From Marinibaculum sp040216765 (GTDB lineage: Bacteria > Pseudomonadota > Alphaproteobacteria > Ferrovibrionales > Ferrovibrionaceae): a stretch of DNA of 64,000 bases. Numbering within the stretch: position 1 is the first letter of the stretch; every line of letters starts with the position of its first letter. Positions 1-7,868 of the stretch are shown here, one piece after another. The notes under the pieces are model-generated. The model did not search any database and had not been told where the DNA came from. It saw nothing but the letters and a program-made list of their open reading frames with translations. The translations under genes were made by a program, and so were the position numbers. The DNA is taken from NCBI GenBank assembly GCA_040216765.1, contig JAVJON010000045.1:62001-126000 (forward strand). Direction: 5' to 3'.

Positions 1-1
1 G

Positions 2-106
2 GCCTATGCCGCACTGCATCTCTGGTCCGCGGACCTGCCCGCCGCGGCCCCTGCACAGGCAGCGATCGGGCCGAAGGAGGCTGGCGATGACCGACGCGCC
101 GCGTGA
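2..106 (+). CDS. 3' end of an AlkA-like DNA-3-methyladenine glycosylase (partial)
   Basis: The reading frame is open from the window edge and ends at a TGA at 104-106. Its first residues read AYAALHLWSADLP. The A-Y-x-x-L-H-L-W string is the usual C-terminal signature of AlkA-type base-excision glycosylases, where the last helix reads (R)AYA.LHLW. Only 34 codons lie inside the window. The frame overlaps the start of the downstream O6-methylguanine methyltransferase by 20 bases, which suggests translational coupling of two alkylation-repair genes. The identification rests on one short motif plus the neighbour, so another HhH-GPD glycosylase or an Ada-AlkA fusion is possible. Confidence 0.55.
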   Translation, partial: AYAALHLWSADLPAAAPAQAAIGPKEAGDDRRAA

Positions 107-626
107 TCCGGCGGAGCTGCGCCTGCACCGCCTGCCGACCCCGCTCGGCGAGGCCCTGGCCCTGACCGACGCGGAGGGCCGCCTGCGCGCCTTCGACTGG
201 AGCGACTATGCGCACCGGCAGCAGCAGCTGATGCGGCGTCACTACGGCGCCGGGGATCCGGTCGAAGCGCTGGCGCCGGCGCCGCTGCGCGCCGCGCTGG
301 AGGCCTATTTCGACGGCCGGCTCGGCGCCCTTGCCGAGCTGCCCTGGGCCACCGGCGGCACCGCGTTCCAGCGCCGGGTGTGGCAGGCGCTGACCGCGAT
401 CCCGCCGGGCGAGACCCTCAGCTATGGCGCGCTGGCGGCCCGGCTCGGCATGCCCAAGGCGTCGCGCGCGGTTGGCCTGGCGAACGGCAGCAACCCGGTC
501 GGGCTGGTGGTGCCGTGCCACCGGGTGATCGGCGCGAACGGCCGGCTGACCGGCTATGGCGGCGGCCTGCACCGCAAGCGCTGGCTGCTGCGGCACGAGG
601 GCGCGGCGTTCGTCGACGCGGCGTGA
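87..626 (+). CDS. ogt: Methylated-DNA-[protein]-cysteine S-methyltransferase
   Basis: This 179-residue protein removes O6-alkyl groups from guanine by irreversible transfer to its own cysteine. The active-site motif VPCHRVIG puts the acceptor at Cys144, and the DNA-binding region shows the typical YGALAARLGMP and RAVGLANGSNP segments. The start at 87 is chosen because AAGGAGG sits at 74-80, correctly spaced. An upstream in-frame ATG near position 6 has no ribosome site and would lengthen the protein beyond the family norm. It overlaps the alkA-like frame upstream, so the two are probably one repair operon. There is no Ada-type N-terminal regulatory domain, so it is the simple Ogt form. Confidence 0.93.
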   Translation: MTDAPRDPAELRLHRLPTPLGEALALTDAEGRLRAFDWSDYAHRQQQLMRRHYGAGDPVEALAPAPLRAALEAYFDGRLGALAELPWATGGTAFQRRVWQALTAIPPGETLSYGALAARLGMPKASRAVGLANGSNPVGLVVPCHRVIGANGRLTGYGGGLHRKRWLLRHEGAAFVDAA

Positions 627-627
627 C

Positions 628-1239
628 CTATGCGGCGGGCTGCACCCGCCGCCAGGCGTCCCGCGCCGTCAGCCGGCCGACATAGTCGACGAAGACCGGC
701 TCGGCCTTCACCTCCTCCGACCCGAACTGCATGGCAAAGCCCAGCAGCGAGCCGATATGCACATCCGCCGCGCTGAACCGGTCGCCGAGCAGGTAGGGCC
801 CCGGCGCCAGCGCCTGCTTCAGGACCGCCAGGATCTCGGTATAGCTGCCCCAGCCCAGCGCGCCCCTGTTCGGCACCTCCGGCCGCTGGAACATGCGGTC
901 GGCGAAGGCCGGCTCGAAGCAGCCCGCGCCGAAGAACAGCCAGCGATAATAGCTGCCGCGGGCCGGATCGCCCGGCGCCGGCGCCAGGCCGGCAGCGGGA
1001 AAGGCATCCGCCAGGTAGGTGAGGATCGCCGCCGTCTCGGTCACCACGGTGCCGCGATGCACGATCGCCGGCACCTTGCCCATCGGGTTGATCGCCAGGA
1101 AGCCGGGCGCCTTGTGCTCGCCCTTGCCGAAATCGAGGATCACCTCGCGGCAGGGCGCGCCCGCCTCCGCCACCATCCAGCGGGCGATCTGCCCGCGCGA
1201 GCGGGGATTGGTGTACAGGGTGACGTCGTCCTCGGACAT
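628..1239 (-). CDS. Glutathione S-transferase family protein
   Basis: The 203-residue protein has an N-terminal thioredoxin-like domain (YTNPRSRGQIARWM) with the cis-proline segment MGKVPAI and the glutathione-binding pair ETAAIL. A helical C-terminal domain follows, with the SAADVHIGSLL motif. The ATG at 1239 is preceded by AGGGAGAA at a good distance, which excludes the longer upstream extension. It runs convergent with ogt; the stops are almost adjacent. Substrate cannot be told from sequence; soluble cytosolic detoxification or a dehalogenase-like role is typical of the family. A second, unrelated GST is at 45033-45650. Confidence 0.88.
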   Translation of the reverse strand: MSEDDVTLYTNPRSRGQIARWMVAEAGAPCREVILDFGKGEHKAPGFLAINPMGKVPAIVHRGTVVTETAAILTYLADAFPAAGLAPAPGDPARGSYYRWLFFGAGCFEPAFADRMFQRPEVPNRGALGWGSYTEILAVLKQALAPGPYLLGDRFSAADVHIGSLLGFAMQFGSEEVKAEPVFVDYVGRLTARDAWRRVQPAA

Positions 1240-1309
1240 GCCGGTTCTCCCTTGCGGCCGGGGCCGGAGCATCGCGCCGGCCAATGACACTGTCGAGGTC
1301 CGGCAGCGC

Positions 1310-2707
1310 TCAGCCCGCGACGAAGATGCGCCGCGACCGCCAGGCGATGCCCAGGCTGAACAGCAGCGAGGCCGCCGCCAGAACGGCGAACAGGGCATCG
1401 ACCTGCCAGTCCGGCGGCGCCAGCGCCAGCGCCAGCCAGCCGCCGCCGACCGCCACGACAAGCCGTCCCAGCCCCATCAGGAAGGGCAGCTTCGCATCGC
1501 CCGCCCCCTGCAGGGCGAAGTACAGCGCCAGGCCGGCGGCGAAGAACGGCCAGGCGAAGCCGTTGATCGACAGGAAGCGCATGCCCAGGTCGCGCAGCGC
1601 CGGCTGGTCGGTGAACAGGCCCATCCACAAGGCCGGCGCCAGGTAGGCGATGGCGGCGAACAGGCAGCCGATGCCGAAGGCGATGCAGGCGCCGCAGAGG
1701 GCGATGCGCCGCGCACGGGCGGCATCGCCGGCGCCGGTCGCCGTGGCCACCAGGGTCACCAGGGCGGAGCCGAACGCGAAGGTGATCGGCAGCAGCAGCA
1801 GCTCCAGCCGGCTGGCCACGCCATAGGCGGCGACCGCGCCGGCGCCGAGCCCGGCGGCCAGCGCCGCCACCAGGAAGGTCTGCAGCTGGAACTGCAGGGC
1901 GTTCAGCGCGGCCGGCCCGCCGACCTGCAGGATCGCCCGCACCGGCGCAGCCCGCAGCCGGACCAGGCCGGGCTGCAGCCGCAGCAGCGCCCGGGGCGAG
2001 GCCAGCCAGGCCAGCAGCAGCGCCGCGCCGACGCCATAGGCGGCGAGCACGCCGATCGCGGCGCCGGCCACGCCCATTTCCGGAAACGGCCCCCAGCCGA
2101 GGATCAGTGCGGGCGACAGGGCCAGGTGGCAGGCCTCCCCCGCCACGATGGCCAGGGCGGGGACCAGCATGTTGCCGGTGCCGCGGATCGTGTTGGCCAG
2201 CAGGTTCATCAGCCAGACCAGCACCGCGCCGCCGAACACCAGGGCGCCATAGTCGACCGCCGCCTCCAGCGCCGCGCCGGACAGGCCCATCGCGCCGTAC
2301 AGCGCCGGCCCGAACGGCACCAGCAGCGCCGCGCTCAGGAGGCCCAGCAACAGCGCCATCGCCGCGGCCGCGCCGACCAGCGCGCGGGCCTGCGGGACCT
2401 GCCCGGCCCCCAGCGCGCGCGCCACCGCCGCCGCCACGCCGACCCCCAGCCCGCCGGCCGACACCGTCTGCATCACGATCAGCAGCGGGAAGACCAGCGA
2501 GACGCCGGCCAGCGCATCCTCCCCCAGCCAGGCGACGAACACCGCGTCGCAGGCGATGAAGGTGACCCGCGCCGCCGCCTCCCCCAGGTTCGGCGCGGCG
2601 AGCCGCAGCAGGGTCGGCAGCACCGGCGCGGACAGCAGCATGCGGGTGCGCGGCGGCAGTGCGGCGCCGGCTTGCGGCGCGGTGCCGGCGGTGGCGGCGA
2701 TCGTCAT
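1310..2707 (-). CDS. MATE family multidrug efflux transporter
   Basis: The 465-residue protein is almost entirely hydrophobic with about twelve membrane segments. Its two-fold repeated architecture is that of MATE antiporters, with PTLLRLAAPNLGEAAAR in the first helix and GxGxGVAAAVARALGAG in the first loop. These proteins export cationic drugs in exchange for protons or sodium across the inner membrane. The gene lies upstream of the GST on the same strand with about 70 bases between. The ATG at 2707 begins a normal-length protein. A second MATE gene of a different subgroup lies at 10131-11546. Substrate is not inferable. Confidence 0.9.
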   Translation of the reverse strand: MTIAATAGTAPQAGAALPPRTRMLLSAPVLPTLLRLAAPNLGEAAARVTFIACDAVFVAWLGEDALAGVSLVFPLLIVMQTVSAGGLGVGVAAAVARALGAGQVPQARALVGAAAAMALLLGLLSAALLVPFGPALYGAMGLSGAALEAAVDYGALVFGGAVLVWLMNLLANTIRGTGNMLVPALAIVAGEACHLALSPALILGWGPFPEMGVAGAAIGVLAAYGVGAALLLAWLASPRALLRLQPGLVRLRAAPVRAILQVGGPAALNALQFQLQTFLVAALAAGLGAGAVAAYGVASRLELLLLPITFAFGSALVTLVATATGAGDAARARRIALCGACIAFGIGCLFAAIAYLAPALWMGLFTDQPALRDLGMRFLSINGFAWPFFAAGLALYFALQGAGDAKLPFLMGLGRLVVAVGGGWLALALAPPDWQVDALFAVLAAASLLFSLGIAWRSRRIFVAG

Positions 2708-2767
2708 GACTGGTCCTCGATCTGCATGGCGCGTGGCCTACCAGAGCAGCGGGCCGGCCGGGGGTCG

Positions 2768-2784
2768 ATTACGTTCTGAGTAAT
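2768..2784. promoter_or_regulatory. ATTAC-N7-GTAAT inverted repeat in a divergent promoter region
   Basis: A perfect 5-bp inverted repeat, ATTAC (2768-2772) and GTAAT (2780-2784), lies between the divergent MATE gene and the HAD-like gene. It includes T-N11-A spacing (T2770 to A2782), the shape of a LysR-type operator. It is also the most AT-rich stretch of this 145-base gap. No LysR gene is adjacent, so the assignment is only a suggestion. Confidence 0.3.
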
Positions 2785-2852
2785 GGGGGCTGAACCGCGG
2801 GCCGTCCGGCGCTATGCTTTCGCGGGCTGCCGATGCGAGAAGGAATGCCGCC

Positions 2853-3635
2853 GTGTCGATTCGAAAGACTGCACTTCGCCACGCCCTGGCGATGGCCCTG
2901 GCGGGCGCCGTCGCCGGCCTCGCGCTGTCGAGCGCCGGGGCCGCCGACAGCGCCGCGACGACGGATGCCTGCCGCCCGGCGACGCCCCAGGCAGAAGCCG
3001 CGCTGCGGGGACGGAAAGCCGTGGTCACGGACATCGACGGTGTGCTGGGGCGCTACATCCTGCTGGACTACGGCCCGACCAACGGCGCCTTCCTGGACCG
3101 CGGCATCACCTATCCGCGCGAGGATGCCGCATTGCTGATGAACATCTACCACCGGCGCGGCTACCTGATCGTCTACATGGCCGGCCGCCCGCGGCAGATG
3201 CAGGTGATGGGCCGGTCGATGTGCCAGGCGACCCTGGACTGGCTGGCGGCCGAGGGCTTTCCGACCGAGCCGGGCAACACCCTTCTGCTGCTGCGCGACG
3301 GTGCGCCGGAGGTCACCGGCGCGGAGAATCCCGGCGCCGCCATGGGGGCGTGGATGGGGGCGCACGGCAGCGACCTGTTCGTGTCGATGCTGCAGGGCGT
3401 GATGGACCGGCACGACGTCGCGCCGGTCTATGGCTATGTCGATTCCGGCGTGGTTGCCGATGCCTATCTGGCCGTCGGCGTGGCGCCGGCAGACATCTTC
3501 ACGATCGGCAACAAGGGCGTCCCCCGCCTCGGTTATCGCGGCACCACGCCGATCTTCGGCGCCGATCCCAATATCGGCTTTGCCCGGCATGTCCGGGACT
3601 TCGTGGTGCCACAGGTGCCGCGGGCCGACCGATGA
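2853..3635 (+). CDS. Exported HAD-superfamily protein, lipin/LNS2-like
   Basis: The 260-residue product starts with a signal peptide (basic start, then ALAMALAGAVAGLAL, and a cleavage site near SSAGAA). The mature part opens with VTDIDGVLG, the D-x-D-G motif I of HAD phosphatases. YLIVYMAGRPRQMQ follows at the motif II position, and the family C-terminal acid region is near GYVDSG and FTIGNKG. The overall layout resembles the LNS2 domain of lipins, phosphatidate phosphatases, but exported. GTG at 2853 is preferred because GAGAAGGA lies 8 bases upstream; an ATG at 2814 has no such site. Its stop overlaps the start of the next gene, so the two exported proteins are co-translated. Catalytic activity is inferred only from motif I. 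Confidence 0.65.
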   Translation: MSIRKTALRHALAMALAGAVAGLALSSAGAADSAATTDACRPATPQAEAALRGRKAVVTDIDGVLGRYILLDYGPTNGAFLDRGITYPREDAALLMNIYHRRGYLIVYMAGRPRQMQVMGRSMCQATLDWLAAEGFPTEPGNTLLLLRDGAPEVTGAENPGAAMGAWMGAHGSDLFVSMLQGVMDRHDVAPVYGYVDSGVVADAYLAVGVAPADIFTIGNKGVPRLGYRGTTPIFGADPNIGFARHVRDFVVPQVPRADR

Positions 3636-4138
3636 CCGGCCGGGCCCTGCGGCCGCTCGCCGCGGCGGCGGCGCTCTGCCTTGCCGCGGCGCCGCCGGCG
3701 ATGGCCGCGGAGCTGGATGCGATGACCGGCTGCTGGCTCAGCGACGACTTCCACCCGACCTCGCTGCTGGCCGATGCGACGCGGCCCGGGTCCGCGCAAC
3801 TGCTGCACGAGAAGATGCTGCTGCGCTTCGAGCGGATCGACGGCACCGATCACCTGGCGTTCGGGCGGATCTACGAGTGGGACGAGGCGCAGAGCTATGT
3901 CCTCGGGCCGACCTACCAGAACGGCCTGCTGGACCCGGCCGGGGGCGTGCTGACCTTCGGCTTTCCAGGCGGCGGGCTCGACCTGGTCACCATGCCGGCA
4001 GCCGATACCCTGTTCTATGTGCATCGCAAGGCGGCGGCGAAGTCGGCCATGGCGGTGCGCCGGCTGCAGCGCATGGACTGCGGGCAGGCCGATGCGCTCG
4101 AGGCCGGGCTGCGCGACCGCCAGAAGGCGCTGCGCTGA
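3632..4138 (+). CDS. Small exported protein of unknown function
   Basis: A 168-residue protein whose ATG overlaps the TGA of the HAD-like gene (ATGA at 3632-3635). It has a clear signal peptide (LRPLAAAAALCLAAAPPAMAAE) followed by a mostly beta-rich mature part with repeated aromatic-glycine strands (AFGRIYEWDE, LTFGFPGGGLDLV). It also contains two cysteines (GCW, MDCG) that could form a periplasmic disulfide. I do not recognise a named family. The tight coupling suggests it works with the exported HAD-like protein, for example as a lipid- or ligand-binding partner, but that is inference. Confidence 0.65.
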   Translation: MTGRALRPLAAAAALCLAAAPPAMAAELDAMTGCWLSDDFHPTSLLADATRPGSAQLLHEKMLLRFERIDGTDHLAFGRIYEWDEAQSYVLGPTYQNGLLDPAGGVLTFGFPGGGLDLVTMPAADTLFYVHRKAAAKSAMAVRRLQRMDCGQADALEAGLRDRQKALR

Positions 4139-4141
4139 CCG

Positions 4142-6148
4142 TCAGGTCCGGCCCGGCTTCGGCCGGATCAGGAAGTTCTGGATCATCGCCGTTTCCTCAT
4201 GCGCCAGGAAGTGGCAGTGCAGGACCGTCTTGCCCACGAACGGCGCCGCCATCCGCGTCCAGACCCGCAGATAGCCCTTCGGCGGGATGATCATCGTGTC
4301 GCGCCACTGGTCCGGCGAATCGATCACCCGCACGGCATCGATGCGCGACTGCACGACCGGCGCATCGGCTCCCACCAGCTTCGGGTCGGGGACCTGGGCG
4401 GAATAGACCTCCTTCACCTGGAAGGGGTTCACATGGACATGGAACGGATGGATCCCGCCGGTGGGATTGACCAGCAGCCATTCCTCCACATCGCCCTGGT
4501 CGATCTCGAACGCCACGATGTCGGAGCGGTAGATATGGTCGTTGATGCGGAACTGCTGGAACGGCAGGCGGCAGGTATCGCCATCGATGTCGAACACGAA
4601 GTGCCGCCGGCGCTTTACCTCGACCGGCCGGATATCCCCCCTGGGGGGCGGTGCTGCCTTTGGGATACCCGGTGTGAACCGCATCCTGTCGATCGGCGTC
4701 GCGGGCGGGCCCGCATCCTCCCCGCTCACCACGACCTTCGCCAGGATCTGGTCCCGCGGGCCGGTGCCGAAGAACTGGACGGTTCCCAGGTGATCGCTCT
4801 TGATCAGGTATTCCCCGGGCTCGGCGAACTGCAGCAGCAGGTCGTGCCGCTCGCCGCCGCCGGTCACCATCAGGTTCTTCTTGACCGGCGTGCCGAAGGC
4901 GATGCCGTCCGAGGCGATCATGTGGAAGGGCAGGTTCTCGCCCTCCACCCCTTCGACTGCCAGGGTGGAGGAGGTGCCCGGCGCGGCGACGATGCGGAAG
5001 GCACAGAGATTCTCAACCGTCGCGGTCAGGTGGCGCAGCAGCAGGATCTCATTGCGCTTCGCCTCGTAGACAGGCTGGTAGCGGCCGGTGACGAGGAAGG
5101 TGTAGTCGGTCTCGCCGTTCTGGTTGGCCAGGAAGCGGCCGACCTTGGCAAGGCCCGGCCTGTCGCCTTCCGGATAGTCCAGGATCTCGTAGTGCGGATC
5201 GTGCACGACGAAGGGGATCTCCCGGCTGACCCCCTGTGCCTTCAGCTCCGCGTCGTAGGTGCCGCGCACCAGCAGCATGCCGGCCATTCCGGACCAGGCC
5301 TGGATGGCCACCGAATTGTGCCGGTGCGGGTGGTACCAGTAGGTGCCCGGCGGCTGGTCGTCGGGCAGTGTGAAGCTGTAGCGCCTGTCCTCGCCCGGCT
5401 TGATCGTGATGTACTCCGATGCCGGGTCGGCCGTGCCCTGCGGCTCGAACAGGTGCGGCTGGATCTGCAGGCCGTGCAGGTGCAGGTTCGTCCAGTTGTA
5501 GTTCTTCGGGACATTGTCGCTGTCGATCACGAATCCGGCGACCGGCGTCTGCGGCGTGCAGCCGTTGAAGAACGGCATGCCCAGCGGCTGGTCCTGATGC
5601 AGGAAGACGGTCGGACCCTGCTTCTGGTCGATCACCGGCATCCAGTCCGCCGGCACCGGTTCCGCCGGCCCGTAGCCGGCATAATCGCCTTCCTCGAACA
5701 GCCGGTTGCGGACCAGGACGGAGAAGCTCTGTCCCGGCGCCACCTCGATCAGCGGGCCGAGATAGTTGTCGTCCAGCACGCCGTCCTTGGCCCAGCTGCG
5801 GGTCATGTAGCGGAACCGCCCCAGCTTGGTCCGCGTGCTGCCCGGCGTGGGCCGGCCGTCCTCGTCGACGCCGTAGAGCAGGTCGAGCTCGTAGGTCGCG
5901 AAGGTCGCCTCCAGGGTGAAGTCCGGCCGCGGCTCCACCGCCATCCCCTCCAACGCCGCCGCATTGTCGCTGGCTGCGGCAGGTGCCGCCGTGTCGCCGG
6001 CGGCGCGCGCGAGCGCCGGCGGCACGATCGCCGCCACCGCCAGCCCGCCCAGCACCTGCCGGCGGCTGAGCACCGTGCTGGCGGCCAGTGTACGGCGCAG
6101 AGCGGCAGGGGAAGCCGAAGCGGCAGGCAGGGAATGTGTGTCGCGCAT
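4142..6148 (-). CDS. Tat-exported multicopper oxidase
   Basis: The 668-residue protein has an N-terminal twin-arginine signal (SRRQVLGG, RR at 29-30, then a hydrophobic stretch ending PPALARA). All four copper-binding blocks are present: HLHG at 223-226, WYHPHRHNS at 271-279, HPFHVHV in the last quarter, and HCHFLAHEE at 644-652 followed by Met655 as a plausible axial ligand. Such enzymes oxidise metal ions, phenols or amines at a type 1 copper and reduce oxygen at the trinuclear centre, folded and metallated before export. The ATG at 6148 is preceded by GGAGG. It diverges from the Tat-exported amine oxidase across 177 bases. Copper efflux genes are not nearby, so a classical CueO role is not supported. 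Confidence 0.92.
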   Translation of the reverse strand: MRDTHSLPAASASPAALRRTLAASTVLSRRQVLGGLAVAAIVPPALARAAGDTAAPAAASDNAAALEGMAVEPRPDFTLEATFATYELDLLYGVDEDGRPTPGSTRTKLGRFRYMTRSWAKDGVLDDNYLGPLIEVAPGQSFSVLVRNRLFEEGDYAGYGPAEPVPADWMPVIDQKQGPTVFLHQDQPLGMPFFNGCTPQTPVAGFVIDSDNVPKNYNWTNLHLHGLQIQPHLFEPQGTADPASEYITIKPGEDRRYSFTLPDDQPPGTYWYHPHRHNSVAIQAWSGMAGMLLVRGTYDAELKAQGVSREIPFVVHDPHYEILDYPEGDRPGLAKVGRFLANQNGETDYTFLVTGRYQPVYEAKRNEILLLRHLTATVENLCAFRIVAAPGTSSTLAVEGVEGENLPFHMIASDGIAFGTPVKKNLMVTGGGERHDLLLQFAEPGEYLIKSDHLGTVQFFGTGPRDQILAKVVVSGEDAGPPATPIDRMRFTPGIPKAAPPPRGDIRPVEVKRRRHFVFDIDGDTCRLPFQQFRINDHIYRSDIVAFEIDQGDVEEWLLVNPTGGIHPFHVHVNPFQVKEVYSAQVPDPKLVGADAPVVQSRIDAVRVIDSPDQWRDTMIIPPKGYLRVWTRMAAPFVGKTVLHCHFLAHEETAMIQNFLIRPKPGRT

Positions 6149-6325
6149 GGCGAGCCTCCAGATTCGCAGCGGAGATCCGGCCGGACCGGTGTGGCGCGGT
6201 GCCCGACCGGGGTCGGACAAGTCTAGGCGCAACGGCGGATCGGCGGCAAACCGCACCTCCCCCGGGTGGTGTCGCCGTGCAACCTGCGCGATGATCGGCC
6301 GCTGTCGAGGGGGCAAGCCAGAACC

Positions 6326-7852
6326 ATGACGAACCGTATCGACCCGGCCGCGGCCCGCCCAGGCCCGACCCGCCGGGCCCTGTTGCGCGGCGTGGGCGCG
6401 AGCGCGGCCATCGCCGCCGCGGGTGCCCTCCTGCCGCGCATCGTGGCCCCGGCGCTCGCCGGGGCCGCGGCCGGGCGCAAGCGCGTGCTGGTGCTGGGCG
6501 CCGGCATGGCCGGGCTGACGGCGGCGCTGGCGCTGCTGCGCCGCGGCCATGAGGTCACGGTGATCGAGTACCAGGACAGGGTCGGCGGGCGGGTCCTGTC
6601 CCTGCCGCTGGGCGAGGGCATGGTCAGCGAGGCCGGCGCCGGCCATTTCCGCGCCAACATGCCCTATACCCTCAGCTATATCCGCCAGTTCCGCCTGCCA
6701 GTCCTCAGCCTGAACGACGGCCTGCCGCGCTATACCGTCCGCGGCCATGCCGCCAATGCCGCCGACCTGGCCGACTGGCCCTGGCCGCTCAGCCGGGAGG
6801 AGCGGCAGGTCAGCGTCTCCTCCAACCTGAACCGCTATCTCTATCGCAACGGGCTGGACACCGACACGGTGCTCTCCGCGCGCTGGCCGGGACCGGAGCA
6901 GCTCGACCGGCTGTCCGACATCACCCTGCGGGAGCTGCTGCAGAATGTCGGCGCGACCGATGCCTTCTGCGACCTGCTGGACGCCCATGGCGGCACCTTC
7001 ACCAGCGGTGCGCAGGCGCTGGGGATCATCCCCGACCTGGCCTACCATTTCGGTGACCAGAACCTGTTCCGGATCCGCGGCGGCAATGACCGGCTGCCGC
7101 AGGCGCTGGCCGGCGCGATCGGGCCGCAGCGCATCCATCTCGGCGACCCGGTCGCCGCGATCGACCAGGACGGCGCACTGGTGCGGGTCACCACCCGGTC
7201 GGGCGCCGAGTTCGCGGGCGATGCCGCGATCAGCACGATCCCGTTCAGCGTGATGGGCGAGGTCGCCGTGACGCCGGCCTGGTCGGCGGGCAAGGCGGCG
7301 CTGATCGCCGGCATCGACTGGGACCAGTCGGTGAAGGTGGTGGTGAAGGCGCGCACCCCGTCCTGGCTTGCACACGGCGTGCATGGCTGGCCGATGGCCG
7401 GCGGCGACCGCCGCTGGGAGCGCATCGTCGACATCACCGGCAATGCGCCGTTCAGCTACGGCAATGCCTTTTTCTACATGAACGGCGGCAATGCCGCCGC
7501 CTATCGGGAGGGCCCGCGCCAGACCCGGGCGCAGGACCTGTTCGCGGATTTCCAGGCCGACATGCCGGGCCTGATCGACGAGGCGGTGTCCTTGCAGGAG
7601 TTCGACTGGAAGGCGCAGCCCTGGATCCGCGGCTCGTTCGGCAGCACGCCGCTGGGCGGCGCCTGGATGGTGCGCGAATGGGCGAAGCCGGAGGGCCGCC
7701 TGCATTTCGCCGGCGACTTCGTCACCCTGAAGACCGGCTGGGTGGAGGGCGCCATCGAATCCGGCCTGCGCGCCGCACGGCAGATCGATCCGGAAGCGCC
7801 CGCCGAGGGCCATCCCTGGATCCGCCAGGAACTACCGGCCGCGGCCGAATGA
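6326..7852 (+). CDS. Tat-exported flavin-containing amine oxidase
   Basis: The 508-residue protein has a twin-arginine signal (RRALLRGVGA, RR at 16-17) and an FAD-binding Rossmann motif GAGMAG at 58-63. It then shows RVGGRV and the C-terminal FAGD...GWVEGAIESGLRAA segment that contacts the flavin in monoamine and L-amino acid oxidases. It probably oxidises an amine or amino acid outside the cytoplasm, releasing H2O2 and ammonia. The start at 6326 is chosen because it places the RR motif at the usual distance; an earlier in-frame ATG at 6266 would add an untypical leader. The adenosine deaminase-like lipoprotein follows 16 bases after the stop, so they are likely co-transcribed. Confidence 0.88.
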   Translation: MTNRIDPAAARPGPTRRALLRGVGASAAIAAAGALLPRIVAPALAGAAAGRKRVLVLGAGMAGLTAALALLRRGHEVTVIEYQDRVGGRVLSLPLGEGMVSEAGAGHFRANMPYTLSYIRQFRLPVLSLNDGLPRYTVRGHAANAADLADWPWPLSREERQVSVSSNLNRYLYRNGLDTDTVLSARWPGPEQLDRLSDITLRELLQNVGATDAFCDLLDAHGGTFTSGAQALGIIPDLAYHFGDQNLFRIRGGNDRLPQALAGAIGPQRIHLGDPVAAIDQDGALVRVTTRSGAEFAGDAAISTIPFSVMGEVAVTPAWSAGKAALIAGIDWDQSVKVVVKARTPSWLAHGVHGWPMAGGDRRWERIVDITGNAPFSYGNAFFYMNGGNAAAYREGPRQTRAQDLFADFQADMPGLIDEAVSLQEFDWKAQPWIRGSFGSTPLGGAWMVREWAKPEGRLHFAGDFVTLKTGWVEGAIESGLRAARQIDPEAPAEGHPWIRQELPAAAE

Positions 7853-7868
7853 CGAAGGGGGAGCGACG

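Noticed and set aside
6149..7813. A 1223-codon minus-strand frame extending the multicopper oxidase far upstream
   Set aside because: The extension reads low-complexity sequence opposite the amine oxidase gene. The Tat signal and GGAGG fix the true start at 6148.
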